DNA of 64,000 nucleotides from CBDFGT01 sp965247225 (GCA_965247225.1 CBDFGT010000019.1:124001-188000), one strand, 5' to 3'. Shown: positions 52,906 through 62,599, numbered from the stretch's first letter. Numbers and translations: made by a program. The notes: generated from the letters alone by a model not told the origin.

Positions 52906-53574
52906 CTATTCTGCCGCCGCTTCACCGGATTTCATCTTGATGATGTCACGCAAGGCACTGGTCAGCACATCCGGTGTCTGTGCACCGCTGACACCATATT
53001 TCTTGTCGAGAATGAAGAAAGGAACGCCGTTCACCCCCATGGACCGGGCGCTGGCGATCTCGTCGTGAACCACATCCTTGTCCGTATCCGATGCCAACAG
53101 CCGCGTCATGACAGCGCGGTCAAGGCCGGCCTCACCAGCCAGATCCAGAAGTACGGCATGATCGGAAATGTCGAGACCATCGGTAAAATTGGCTTTCAGG
53201 AGCAAGGTCTTCAGACGGTTCTGGACGTCCGGCCCCTCGATCAATGCCCAGTGCAGGAGACGATGTGCATCCAGCGTGTTGACACCGCGTTTGATGGCCG
53301 GAAAATTGTAGTCAAGTCCGATCTCGCGGCCCAGCTCTGTAATCCTGGCTTGGGCATCCTGCACGCGGGCTGCACTGCCGAATTTGCCAACGAGATAGTC
53401 CATATAATCCACGCCTTCAGGCGGCAGTTCCGGATCAAGCTGATAGGGCCGCCAGATCACATCCACGACAATATCACCCGCAACCTCGGCAATGGCGGCC
53501 TCAAGCCTTGCCTTTCCAAGATAGCACCAGGGACAGGCTACGTCCGACACAACATCTATACTGATACGCTCCAT
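52906..53574 (-). CDS. DsbA-family oxidoreductase, FrnE-like
   Basis: A 222-residue cytoplasmic thioredoxin-fold protein of the FrnE/DsbA group. The active site CPWC is in VVSDVACPWCYLGKARLE near residue 13, and the cis-Pro loop is GVNGVPFFILDKKYGVSGAQ near 178. ATG 53574 gives the family start MERISIDVVSDVACPWC; a longer upstream frame exists but has no homology. There is no signal peptide. Possible roles are thiol redox or isomerase-type chemistry; the substrate is unknown. Confidence 0.9.
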   Translation of the reverse strand: MERISIDVVSDVACPWCYLGKARLEAAIAEVAGDIVVDVIWRPYQLDPELPPEGVDYMDYLVGKFGSAARVQDAQARITELGREIGLDYNFPAIKRGVNTLDAHRLLHWALIEGPDVQNRLKTLLLKANFTDGLDISDHAVLLDLAGEAGLDRAVMTRLLASDTDKDVVHDEIASARSMGVNGVPFFILDKKYGVSGAQTPDVLTSALRDIIKMKSGEAAAE

Positions 53575-53681
53575 GGCCTTGCTCCCGGTGTCTTGCAAAA
53601 CATATCCCCATTTAGGAACAAAATGGCGCACAATCAATGCGGCCCGCCTGGCTATGTCGGTTCAGTCAGTGAACGCTGTGT

Positions 53682-55493
53682 TCACGGACCTTCCTGTACC
53701 CGCGCATCCCACCAGGTCGACATCTGGTAGCTGTAAAGCGGCAGGACTTCCGGAGCTGCGATATATTTGCGGTGAGCAACCCATTGCTGCGGCAGGTTAT
53801 AGAGCGGGATAACATAATGGCCCGAGAGAAGCAGCCGGTCATAGGCGCGGATAGCGGTTTCGAACTGGTCGCGTTCGCGTGCGTTCAGCATGGCACTGAT
53901 CAGCATGTCGATATCGGGATCCGCAACGCCTGCAAAATTGTCTGTTCCTTCCTTGTCGCGCGATGAGGAACCCCAGCGCCCGACCTGTTCAATGCCCGGT
54001 GACAGGGAGGATGTGAACCCTTTCATGATCATGTCATAGTCACGGGTCTGGCTGCGCTGCTGATAGGACGCATCGTCAACCGTACGCACGGACATGGCAA
54101 CGCCAATGGTGGCAAGCGAACGCCGGAAGGCGAGGGCGGTTTTCTCCTGGTCTTCATTTTGCGTCATGACCTCGAAAGCCAGAGGCTTGCCGTCGCCGTC
54201 CACCATCTTTCCGTCCTTGATGGTGTAGCCTGCATCCCTGAACTGGTCGACGGCCAGTTTCAGAACCTTGCGGTCCTGACCGGTTCCGTCGGTCACCGGC
54301 AATTTATAGGTACCGTTGAGAATGTCGGGCTCTATCCTGTCCTTCACCGGACCCAGCAGCGCCAGTTCTTTCGCGTCGGCAGGCACGCCAAAGCTTGACA
54401 GGTTGGAATTGCCCCAGAAACTTTCCGTCCGGGTATAGGCACCGTCGAGCAGATTTTTGTTGACCCACTCAAAATCGAAAACGGTTGTCATCGCCTTTCG
54501 CAATTTCACATCCGCAAATATCGGCTTGCGGGTGTTGAAGACAAAGCCATACATGCCGGACGGCGTTTTCGGCAGATATTCGGTTTTCACCACATCACCG
54601 CTCTGGACAGCCGGAAAATCGTAATTGCGTTTCCATTTGGTCGGATTGCCTTCGGCATAGACATCAACATCGCCTTTCTTGAAAGCTTCAAACAGGGCCG
54701 TATCCTGCAGGAAGTAAGAGACCGATATCGTATCGTAATTATCAAAGCCTGCCTTGGCCGGAATATCCTTGCCCCAGTAATCGTCGCGACGCTGATAGGT
54801 GATTTTCTCGCCCGGCTTGATATCCGTAATGAGATAGGGGCCGGACCCCATCAGCGGGGTCAGTGTCGACTGGTCAAACGTGTCGACATTGGTGGCGTGT
54901 TTCGGCAACACGGGCGACAGGGCCAGAACCAGCGGGAATTCCCGGTCTGCATCCTTGTTGAAGGTGAATTTCACACTGTGTTCACTGATCTTTTCCATTT
55001 TCTCCACCTTTTTCAGGCGGCTGGCATAGGGAGCACGGCCCTTGTCGCGCAGAAGTTCAAAGGTGAAAATCACATCCTCCGGCGTGACCGGCTGTCCATC
55101 CGACCATTTGGCATCCGGATTGAGGTTGAACTGTATGTATGTCCTGTCAGAATCCCATTCCACGGTTTGTGCCAGAAGGCCATACATGGCGAAAGGCTCG
55201 TCGCGCGAACGCTGCATCAGGGTTTCAAAAACCAGATTGCCATATTCCTGGTCAATGACGCCGCGAGCAGTCGTGCGCATGGAATTGAGAATGAACGGGT
55301 TGAGACTGTCAAAGGTGCCAACCACACCATAATGGATGGAGCCGCCTTTCTTGACCTCCGGATTGACATAGGAAAAATGCTTGTAATCCTTCGGCAGGGC
55401 AGGTTCACCATGCATCGAAATTCCGTGAAGCGGTTCTGCAACAGCAAGGCTTGCAAACATAAAGGGAAGAATGATGGCGAGCGGGATTCTCAC
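53682..55493 (-). CDS. ABC transporter peptide/microcin-C-type substrate-binding protein (YejA-like)
   Basis: Periplasmic binding protein of family 5 (SBP_bac_5), 603 residues with a signal peptide MRIPLAIILPFMFASLAVA. It starts in the YejA manner (LHGISMHGEPALPKDYKHFSYVNP, in two parts) and contains LNPFILNSMRTTARG, WSDGQPVTPEDVIFTFELLR near residue 130 and YDMIMKGFTSSLSPG. YejA binds peptides or microcin C with YejBEF. The yejBEF genes are not adjacent here, so it either uses distant permeases or is a stand-alone paralogue. Confidence 0.9.
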   Translation of the reverse strand: MRIPLAIILPFMFASLAVAEPLHGISMHGEPALPKDYKHFSYVNPEVKKGGSIHYGVVGTFDSLNPFILNSMRTTARGVIDQEYGNLVFETLMQRSRDEPFAMYGLLAQTVEWDSDRTYIQFNLNPDAKWSDGQPVTPEDVIFTFELLRDKGRAPYASRLKKVEKMEKISEHSVKFTFNKDADREFPLVLALSPVLPKHATNVDTFDQSTLTPLMGSGPYLITDIKPGEKITYQRRDDYWGKDIPAKAGFDNYDTISVSYFLQDTALFEAFKKGDVDVYAEGNPTKWKRNYDFPAVQSGDVVKTEYLPKTPSGMYGFVFNTRKPIFADVKLRKAMTTVFDFEWVNKNLLDGAYTRTESFWGNSNLSSFGVPADAKELALLGPVKDRIEPDILNGTYKLPVTDGTGQDRKVLKLAVDQFRDAGYTIKDGKMVDGDGKPLAFEVMTQNEDQEKTALAFRRSLATIGVAMSVRTVDDASYQQRSQTRDYDMIMKGFTSSLSPGIEQVGRWGSSSRDKEGTDNFAGVADPDIDMLISAMLNARERDQFETAIRAYDRLLLSGHYVIPLYNLPQQWVAHRKYIAAPEVLPLYSYQMSTWWDARVQEGP

Positions 55494-55795
55494 AGAACTG
55501 ATTCCTTCTGGATCGAACAGGGATGATTCTGGCCGAGACTAGCACGATGACTGGTAAAGCCAAGTGATCGCTGACACAGCAGGCAATATGGACAGGCGCA
55601 CAAGGACAGATTCTCACGAAAAAAGTTCGATGAACACTGGATATCTGTACATCTTGGCTGTAACAGAACAGCCAGAAATGCAGGGTCATGCATTTGCCTC
55701 ATTTCACCGACAGGAGATCTGGGAAAGACCCCATTGACAGGTGCCGGCGCGAAGTGCTGGTCAACTGACGGATCCAGAGAGACAGGAACAGTTTT
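55494..55795. promoter_or_regulatory. Divergent intergenic region between yejA-like gene and ialB
   Basis: About 300 bases without a gene. It must contain the promoters of the yejA-like gene (minus) and ialB (plus). I see no clear operator or riboswitch; the ialB ribosome binding site is not strong (AGACAGGAACAG before the ATG). Confidence 0.5.
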
Positions 55796-56428
55796 ATGAT
55801 CTTCAAATCCAGAAATAGTGCCCGTATTGCGCTGGCAGCGCTGACATTGTCCACGGCAGTTGCGGCAGCACCAGGCCTTTCCGTGGCTCAGGAAGCTGCA
55901 GCAAACGCTACGCCGCAAGGGTGGTTCAAGGTCTGCTCAAAGCAGGAAGACAGCGATGTCTGCATCGTCCAAAACCTTTTGACAGCCAATAGCGGCCAGT
56001 TGATCACAGCCGTTGGACTGATCACCGTTGAAGGCAAGATCAACCGCAAGCTCATGCAGGTTTCGGTTCCGTCAGCCCGCCTGATCCCGCCCGGCGTTGT
56101 CATGCAGATTGACGACAGCAAGGGACAGAAGCTGGATTTCGCCATCTGCATGCCGGACAAGTGCCTTGCTGAAGTGCCCTTGACAGACGCCATGGTCGCA
56201 GCCCTGAAAAAGGGGACTGATGTTGTGTTCACCTCTGTGAATTTTCAGAAGGCACCAAACCCGATCAAGATTTCGCTGAGCGGGTTCACAGGAGTGTTTG
56301 ACGGACCGCCGGTTGAGCAGTCCAAGCTGGAAGAGCGTCAGCGTCTTCTCCAGGAAGAAATGCAGAAAAAGGCAGAAGATCGCCGCAAGCAGCTTGAAGA
56401 TGCCCAGAAGGCCGCCAAGGCTCAGTAA
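55796..56428 (+). CDS. Invasion-associated locus B (IalB) family protein
   Basis: Exported protein of the IalB family, 210 residues, named for a Bartonella factor needed for erythrocyte entry but common in free-living rhizobia too. A signal peptide ends near LSVAQEA. The IalB core begins GWFKVCSKQEDSDVC, with four cysteines in two pairs (WFKVC...DVC and ICMPDKC). The C-terminal ~40 residues (EERQRLLQEEMQKKAEDRR) form a charged helix likely to be a coiled coil. A strong terminator follows. Confidence 0.92.
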   Translation: MIFKSRNSARIALAALTLSTAVAAAPGLSVAQEAAANATPQGWFKVCSKQEDSDVCIVQNLLTANSGQLITAVGLITVEGKINRKLMQVSVPSARLIPPGVVMQIDDSKGQKLDFAICMPDKCLAEVPLTDAMVAALKKGTDVVFTSVNFQKAPNPIKISLSGFTGVFDGPPVEQSKLEERQRLLQEEMQKKAEDRRKQLEDAQKAAKAQ

Positions 56429-56455
56429 ATCCTGATTCAAGAGTTCAGAAGACAG

Positions 56456-56481
56456 ATCCCCGGCTTGTCCGGGGATTTTTT
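56456..56481 (+). terminator. Intrinsic terminator after ialB
   Basis: Stem ATCCCCGG/CCGGGGAT, loop CTTGT, followed by seven T (sharing the last stem base). It lies 28 bases after the ialB stop. Confidence 0.92.
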
Positions 56482-56683
56482 TGCCTTGTTTCCGGGTGAA
56501 ACTTGTGGAATGCCTATTTAATAATCATAGTATTGTACTTTGTATGCAATATTCAGGGAGAACCGAAACACATCTTTAGAATCCACGGGTCTTCAGCATT
56601 TGGCATGCCTATTGCTAGCAATGTTCGGGTTCAGCGGCCGGGGTTACGGCACAAGACACTATTGATACATGAGGGAAAATGAC

Positions 56684-58486
56684 ATGTTGCCAACCATATT
56701 GGACCTGACCAGCCTGCGCGCACTTTATGAGAGCGGCACAGTAACGCCTCTGGATGTTGCCGAGGCTGTGATTGTACGCCGGTCATCCTCAAAAGATCCG
56801 GCCATTTTTATCACCGCCACACCGGACGACAGCCTGCGCAATGCGGCCAGGGCGCTGATGTCGGCTTTTCCTGTTCCAAACAGTCTGCCGCTTTGGGGTA
56901 TTCCGTTTGCGGTCAAGGACAATATTGATGTCGCAGGCCTGCCGACAACGGCAGCCTGCCCGGGCTTTGCCTATCATCCGGACAAGGATTCCACGGTTGT
57001 TGCCCGCTTGCGGGCAGCTGGTGCCATTGTCATCGGCAAAACCAATCTTGACCAGTTTGCCACCGGTCTGAACGGGTCACGCTCACCTTACGGAGCGCCG
57101 CGCTCCGTTTTTGATGCGGCCTATGTTTCTGGCGGATCAAGCTCCGGATCTGCGGTGAGCGTGGCAGCCGGCATGGCGACATTTGCGCTTGGCACGGATA
57201 CAGCCGGTTCCGGCCGTGTTCCGGCCGCCTTCAACAATATCGTGGGCATCAAGCCATCCTGTGGCCTTTTGCCGAATGTCGGGGTCGTACCTGCCTGCAA
57301 GTCTGTTGATTGTGTGACGATATTTGCAGCGACGGTGGGGGACGGTGTTGCCATTCGCAAGATCGCCGAAGGTCATGATGCAGGCGACGGCTATTCCCGC
57401 AAGGCAAAATGGGTCAACCTGCCTTCACAAAACCCGCGGATTGGCATTCCGGGTGCCTCGGAACGCGAATTTTTCGGCAATAGCGAATATGAAGCCCTTT
57501 ATGACAAGGCTGTATCCAAGGCCCGGGAACTGGGGGCGACACTTGTCGAGTTTGACTATGCGCCTTTCCGTGAAGCAGCCAGCCTGCTCTATGACGGCCC
57601 CTGGGTTGCCGAACGGATGGCCGCCGTTGAGAGCTTTTTTGCCACCAACAGCAATGATTTCGACCCGACCGTGCGCACCATCATTGGCGGGGCCCTGGGC
57701 ATGACAGCCGTGGATGCCTTCAAGGGACAGTACAGGATGGCTGAACTGCGCCAGAAGACAGACAAGGAATGGCAAAAAGTGGATATGCTTATGCTGCCAA
57801 CATCGCCCACGACATATACGGTGGAAGACATGCTGGCAGATCCGATCCGCAAGAATGGACATTTCGGACGCTATACCAATTTCGTCAACCTGCTCGACTG
57901 CGCAGCCATTGCGGTTCCCGCAGGTTTCGACAGCAGGAATCACCTGCCTTCGGGCGTTACACTGATTGGTCCAGCTTTCAGCGACGATGCACTGGCACCC
58001 TTTGCAGACCGGCTGCACCGCGCCCTTGCCGTCGGAATGGGCGTTGACAAGGCGGCCCGCCTGCCTGAGGCCGGCAAGGTGCCGGCACCGCCATCGGACT
58101 GGGTCTCCATCATGGTTGTCGGTGCGCATCTGACCGGAATGCCGCTGAACCATGAATTGACGGCCCCTGGCGGCAGACTGGTCAAAACCTGCCGCACGGC
58201 CAAGGATTACCGGCTGTTTGTTCTTCCGGATACTATACCACCCAAGCCGGGTCTGATACGCAAAACCGGCTTTGCGGGGGAGGGGCTGGAAGTCGAAATC
58301 TGGTCATTGCCGCCAGCAGCCTTCGGGCATTTTGTCAATCGCATTCCGGCACCTCTGGGTGTTGGCAAGATCATGCTCGACGATGGTGAAAGTGTCACCG
58401 GCTTCCTGTGCGAACCCTGGGCACTGGAAGGTGCACAGGAGATTACCCATCTTGGCGGATGGCGCGCCTATATCGCATCACGATAG
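56684..58486 (+). CDS. atzF: Allophanate hydrolase
   Basis: Amidase-signature enzyme that hydrolyses allophanate to ammonia and CO2, 600 residues. The Ser-cisSer-Lys triad is visible: Lys in IPFAVKDNIDVAG near residue 75, then GGSSSGSAVSVAAGM near 148 and GTDTAGSGRVPAAFNN near 172. A C-terminal domain of about 130 residues (MVVGAHLTGMPLNHEL onward) is typical of AtzF-type rather than fungal or fused enzymes. ATG 56684 with GAGGGA at 56671-56676 is favoured over ATG 56669. No urea carboxylase or cyanuric/biuret hydrolase genes are nearby. Confidence 0.92.
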   Translation: MLPTILDLTSLRALYESGTVTPLDVAEAVIVRRSSSKDPAIFITATPDDSLRNAARALMSAFPVPNSLPLWGIPFAVKDNIDVAGLPTTAACPGFAYHPDKDSTVVARLRAAGAIVIGKTNLDQFATGLNGSRSPYGAPRSVFDAAYVSGGSSSGSAVSVAAGMATFALGTDTAGSGRVPAAFNNIVGIKPSCGLLPNVGVVPACKSVDCVTIFAATVGDGVAIRKIAEGHDAGDGYSRKAKWVNLPSQNPRIGIPGASEREFFGNSEYEALYDKAVSKARELGATLVEFDYAPFREAASLLYDGPWVAERMAAVESFFATNSNDFDPTVRTIIGGALGMTAVDAFKGQYRMAELRQKTDKEWQKVDMLMLPTSPTTYTVEDMLADPIRKNGHFGRYTNFVNLLDCAAIAVPAGFDSRNHLPSGVTLIGPAFSDDALAPFADRLHRALAVGMGVDKAARLPEAGKVPAPPSDWVSIMVVGAHLTGMPLNHELTAPGGRLVKTCRTAKDYRLFVLPDTIPPKPGLIRKTGFAGEGLEVEIWSLPPAAFGHFVNRIPAPLGVGKIMLDDGESVTGFLCEPWALEGAQEITHLGGWRAYIASR

Positions 58487-58669
58487 GGAAAGGGCCGTCT
58501 CTTTGCATTTGCAGACAGCCCTGGACGCCAAAGAACAAAAGCGGCACCGCACCAAGCCAAGCAAAGCAAAGCATGGCCGCCATGAACGGGAACCTGTTGC
58601 ACTTTCAAATGTGAGAACACCCTCATAAATATGTTGGAGGCGTCATACAGGAATTGTGCATTGAACCCT

Positions 58670-61588
58670 CTACTCCGCCGCCTGAACCTTTTTCGATGGT
58701 CTGCGTTGCAACAGGTCTTTCAGGAACCGTCCCGTATAGGAGCGCTCCTCGGCGGCAATCTGCTCCGGTGTGCCGGTGGCAATGATCTCGCCGCCGCCGT
58801 CCCCGCCTTCGGGGCCAAAATCCATCACCCAGTCTGCGGTTTTGATGACTTCCAGATTGTGCTCGATGACCACGACAGAATTGCCCTGATTGACCAGTTC
58901 ATGCAGGACTTCCAGCAATTTGGCGACATCATGAAAATGCAGGCCGGTGGTCGGTTCGTCAAGAATATACAGCGTGCGGCCGGTTGAGCGTTTTGACAGT
59001 TCCTTTGCCAGCTTGACGCGCTGGGCTTCCCCGCCGGACAGCGTATTGGCCTGCTGGCCAACCTTGATATAGCCAAGGCCGACATCGCGCAGCGAGATCA
59101 GCTTGTCGCGAACGGCCGGAACGGCTGCAAAAAATTCGCAGCCTTCCTCAACAGTCATGTCCAGGACATCGGCAATGGACCTGTTCTTGAATGTGACATC
59201 CAGTGTTTCCCGATTATAGCGCTTTCCGTGGCAGACATCACAGGTGACATAAACGTCCGGCAGGAAGTGCATCTCGATCTTGATAACCCCGTCACCCTGG
59301 CAGGCCTCGCAGCGTCCGCCCTTGACGTTGAAAGAGAAGCGCCCGGACTGGTAGCCGCGGGCCCTGGCTTCCGGCAGGCCTGCAAACCAGTCACGGATAG
59401 GTGTAAAGGCACCTGTGTAGGTGGCAGGGTTGGAGCGCGGGGTGCGCCCGATGGGCGACTGGTCGATATCAATCACCTTGTCGATATGTTCAAACCCGTC
59501 AATCCTGTCATGGTCTGCAGGGTTTTCACGTGCGCCCATGACGCGCCGGGCTGCCGACTTGTAAAGGGTTTCGATCAGGAATGTGGATTTACCACCGCCG
59601 GACACGCCGGTCACCGCCGTAAACACGCCCAGAGGAATGGCTGCGGTCACATTTTTCAGATTGTTGCCACGCGCACCGACGACCTTGATTTCCTTGTTTT
59701 TCGTCGGTTTGCGTCGTTGCGTCGGCACCGCCACTTCCAGATCCCCCGAAAGATACCGTCCCGTCAGCGAATTGGGATTGGCCATGACGTCTTCCGGGGT
59801 TCCCCTGGCAATAATCTGGCCACCGTGAATGCCGGCCGCCGGACCGATATCGACAACATAATCGGCCTGCAGGATGGCATCCTCATCATGTTCGACCACA
59901 ATCACCGTATTGCCGATATCGCGCAGATGCTTGAGCGTGACCAGCAGGCGCTCGTTATCGCGCTGATGCAGGCCGATAGAGGGCTCGTCGAGCACATAAA
60001 GCACGCCGGTAAGGCCGGAACCGATCTGGGAGGCCAGCCGGATTCGCTGGCTTTCGCCGCCCGACAAAGTGCCTGAATTGCGCGACAGGCTGAGATAGTC
60101 CAGCCCGACATCATTGAGAAACCGCAGGCGATCACGGATTTCTTTCAAGATGCGTACGGCAATTTCATTCTGTTTGGCCGTCAGATGTTGCGGCAAGGTT
60201 TCAAACCAGTCGCGGGCAACCCGGATGGACATCTGTGTGACCTGACCGATGTGCAAACTGTCGATCTTGACGGCAAGCGCTTCAGGCTTCAGGCGAAAAC
60301 CTTTGCAGGCCGGGCAGGGGGCCGCCGACATATAGCGCTCGATTTCCTCACGCGCCCAGGCGGAATCGGTCTCCTTCCAGCGGCGTTCGAGATTGGGAAT
60401 AATGCCTTCAAAATTCTTCTCGGTCGTGTAGGCGCGGGCGCCATCCTCGTAATGGAATGCGACTTTTTCTTCTGTCCCGTTCAGAATCACATTTCTGGCT
60501 TTTTCCGGCAGTTCGCTCCATTTCTGACCCAGTTTAAAGCCGAAATGTTTGGAAAGCGCTTCCAGCGTCTGGGTGTAATAGGGAGAGGAGGACTTGGCCC
60601 AGGGCGCAATGGCACCGTCGCGCAGCGTCACATTCTGTTCGGGAATGATCAGGTCCGGATCGATTTTCTGCTGTGACCCCAGGCCGTCGCAGCTTGGGCA
60701 GGCACCGAAAGGATTATTGAAGGAAAACAGGCGCGGCTCGATTTCCGTAATGGTGAAACCGGAGACCGGGCAGGCAAATTTTTCGGAAAACATCACCCTT
60801 TCATGGGTTTCGTTGGCCGATTTGTTGGCCGACCCTTCTGCTGTTTCTGCCGCAGGCAAAGGCTTGTCGGCATATTCGGCAATGGCCAGCCCGTCTGCCA
60901 GTTTCAGGCATGTTTCCAGGCTGTCGGCGAGACGCGCGGCAATATCCCGGCGGACAACAACACGGTCAACCACCACATCAATATCGTGCTTGTATTTCTT
61001 GTCGAGGGTCGGTGCCTCGGCAATTTCATAAAATTGCCCGTCAATCTTGACGCGCTGGAAGCCTTTTTTCATCAGGTCGGCGAGTTCTTTCTTGTATTCG
61101 CCTTTGCGCCCGCGGATCATCGGTGCCAGAATGAACAGGCGCGTGCCTTCCTCCAGCGCCATGATACGGTCCACCATCTGGCTGATGGTCTGGCTTTCAA
61201 TCGGCAGGCCGGTTGCCGGTGAATAAGGCACGCCGACGCGGGCAAAAAGCAGGCGCATGTAATCGTAGATTTCGGTGACAGTTCCCACTGTCGAGCGCGG
61301 ATTGCGCGACGTGGTTTTCTGTTCGATGGAAATGGCAGGAGAAAGACCGTCAATCTGGTCAACATCCGGCTTTTGCATCATTTCCAGAAACTGGCGGGCA
61401 TAGGCCGAGAGGCTTTCCACATAGCGGCGCTGGCCTTCGGCGTAGATCGTGTCAAAGGCGAGCGAGGATTTGCCGGACCCGGAAAGGCCTGTCATCACAA
61501 TCAGCTTGTTGCGGGGCAAATCAATATCAATATTCTTGAGATTATGCTCGCGCGCACCGCGAATGGATATTGTTTTCAATTCACTCAT
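58670..61588 (-). CDS. uvrA: Excinuclease ABC subunit UvrA
   Basis: Damage-recognition ATPase of nucleotide excision repair, 972 residues. The first ABC half has Walker A GLSGSGKSS near residue 35 and signature LSGGESQRIRLASQI. The second has Walker A GVSGGGKST and LSGGEAQRVKLAKEL. Zinc modules CPSCDGLGS and CEACQGDG...CDVCHGKRYN are present. ATG 61588 starts the family N-terminus MSELKTISIRGAREHNL; the longer open frame upstream contains the SOS box and is not coding. It diverges from ssb, as in E. coli. Confidence 0.97.
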   Translation of the reverse strand: MSELKTISIRGAREHNLKNIDIDLPRNKLIVMTGLSGSGKSSLAFDTIYAEGQRRYVESLSAYARQFLEMMQKPDVDQIDGLSPAISIEQKTTSRNPRSTVGTVTEIYDYMRLLFARVGVPYSPATGLPIESQTISQMVDRIMALEEGTRLFILAPMIRGRKGEYKKELADLMKKGFQRVKIDGQFYEIAEAPTLDKKYKHDIDVVVDRVVVRRDIAARLADSLETCLKLADGLAIAEYADKPLPAAETAEGSANKSANETHERVMFSEKFACPVSGFTITEIEPRLFSFNNPFGACPSCDGLGSQQKIDPDLIIPEQNVTLRDGAIAPWAKSSSPYYTQTLEALSKHFGFKLGQKWSELPEKARNVILNGTEEKVAFHYEDGARAYTTEKNFEGIIPNLERRWKETDSAWAREEIERYMSAAPCPACKGFRLKPEALAVKIDSLHIGQVTQMSIRVARDWFETLPQHLTAKQNEIAVRILKEIRDRLRFLNDVGLDYLSLSRNSGTLSGGESQRIRLASQIGSGLTGVLYVLDEPSIGLHQRDNERLLVTLKHLRDIGNTVIVVEHDEDAILQADYVVDIGPAAGIHGGQIIARGTPEDVMANPNSLTGRYLSGDLEVAVPTQRRKPTKNKEIKVVGARGNNLKNVTAAIPLGVFTAVTGVSGGGKSTFLIETLYKSAARRVMGARENPADHDRIDGFEHIDKVIDIDQSPIGRTPRSNPATYTGAFTPIRDWFAGLPEARARGYQSGRFSFNVKGGRCEACQGDGVIKIEMHFLPDVYVTCDVCHGKRYNRETLDVTFKNRSIADVLDMTVEEGCEFFAAVPAVRDKLISLRDVGLGYIKVGQQANTLSGGEAQRVKLAKELSKRSTGRTLYILDEPTTGLHFHDVAKLLEVLHELVNQGNSVVVIEHNLEVIKTADWVMDFGPEGGDGGGEIIATGTPEQIAAEERSYTGRFLKDLLQRRPSKKVQAAE

Positions 61589-61772
61589 ATGACCTGACCG
61601 ACCTTCACCCTTTAAAAACCCAGTTATGTAGTGTCTGTCCCGTCCGTGTCGAGACCGGATTGCTGCCAAACGTGTATTATGGACGCAATTCTTTGCGCCG
61701 CAATACACCTGCGCCCTCAAAAACATGGCGTTGTCTTTTTGGTTCTCTTGACAAAGCCTTACCACAATATTA

Positions 61773-61787
61773 GAACAAAAAAAGAAC
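61773..61787. promoter_or_regulatory. Alphaproteobacterial SOS (LexA) box
   Basis: GAAC-N7-GAAC with an all-A spacer, equal to GTTC-N7-GTTC on the uvrA strand, is the LexA direct repeat known for alphaproteobacteria. It lies 185 bases upstream of uvrA and 113 upstream of ssb in their shared 312-base intergenic region, which otherwise holds no gene. It should give damage-induced uvrA and possibly ssb expression. Confidence 0.82.
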
Positions 61788-61900
61788 AAATCAATTGTGG
61801 ATGACCAAAAGCTTTAGCGGTTTTTACGGGCCGGAACCGTTAGGATCATTTTTGAAAATATGGGCGGTCAGGTTTGCCGCAGTTAAACGGGAAGTATGTC

Positions 61901-62422
61901 ATGGCGGGTAGCGTAAACAAGGTGATTTTGATCGGGAATCTCGGAGCAGATCCGGAAATTCGGCGCACGCAGGATGGCAAACCGATTGCCAATCTGAACA
62001 TTGCGACATCGGAAAGCTGGCGTGATCGCAATTCCGGTGAACGCAGGGAAAAGACCGAGTGGCATCGTGTGGTGATTTTCAGCGAGCCGCTTTGCAAGAT
62101 TGCCGAGCAATATCTGAAAAAGGGTGCCAAGGTCTATATCGAGGGATCGCTTCAGACCCGCAAGTGGCAGGACCAGAACGGTCAGGACAGATATTCCACG
62201 GAAGTGGTCCTTCAGGGCTTCAATTCCGTGCTGACAATGCTGGACGGCCGCGGCGAGGGTGGGGGTGCATCGCGCGGCGGGTCCGGCAACAGTGATTTCG
62301 GCGGTGACAGCTATGGTGGCAATGATTATGCCGCACCCGCTCCAAGAGCATCAGGTCGTGCTGCACCGGCAGCGGCAGCCAGCAATTTTTCGCGCGATAT
62401 GGATGATGATATTCCGTTTTGA
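61901..62422 (+). CDS. ssb: Single-stranded DNA-binding protein
   Basis: Tetrameric ssDNA-binding protein, 173 residues. The OB fold covers residues 1-110 (VNKVILIGNLGADPEIR, WHRVVIFSEPLCKIAEQYL, GSLQTRKWQDQNGQDRYSTE). A glycine/alanine-rich linker follows, and the acidic tip DMDDDIPF recruits repair and replication partners. ATG 61901 is favoured over ATG 61874 because the family starts MAGSVNKV. It diverges from uvrA. Confidence 0.97.
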   Translation: MAGSVNKVILIGNLGADPEIRRTQDGKPIANLNIATSESWRDRNSGERREKTEWHRVVIFSEPLCKIAEQYLKKGAKVYIEGSLQTRKWQDQNGQDRYSTEVVLQGFNSVLTMLDGRGEGGGASRGGSGNSDFGGDSYGGNDYAAPAPRASGRAAPAAAASNFSRDMDDDIPF

Positions 62423-62432
62423 TGGACAGCCG

Positions 62433-62540
62433 TTAAAGCGTGCTGCGATCTTTCAGTGAAGCTTGCCACGCTTCAAGTCTTTAGTTTGTACGCATGTCGT
62501 TATCGCAAAACCGCTGAACACTTTTGCGCGGCATGCTTCA
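62433..62540 (-). repeat. RIME/Bru-RS-like palindromic repeat, copy D
   Basis: Reverse complement is nearly identical to copy A over about 108 bases, including GCGGTTTTGCGATAACGACA, GTACAAACTAAAGACTTGAA and GCGTGGCAA. It begins 10 bases after the ssb stop, so it is likely transcribed in the ssb 3' end. Confidence 0.88.
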
Positions 62541-62599
62541 GGCAATAGCTCCGGCCTTTCGTCTGCTCTCGAGCGGGCCGTCTTGTTTTTTGGACGGCA

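Noticed and set aside
62551..62592. CGGCC...GGCCG followed by T-rich sequence as ssb terminator
   Set aside because: Stem of only five pairs with a long loop; the preceding repeat hairpins are better structures.
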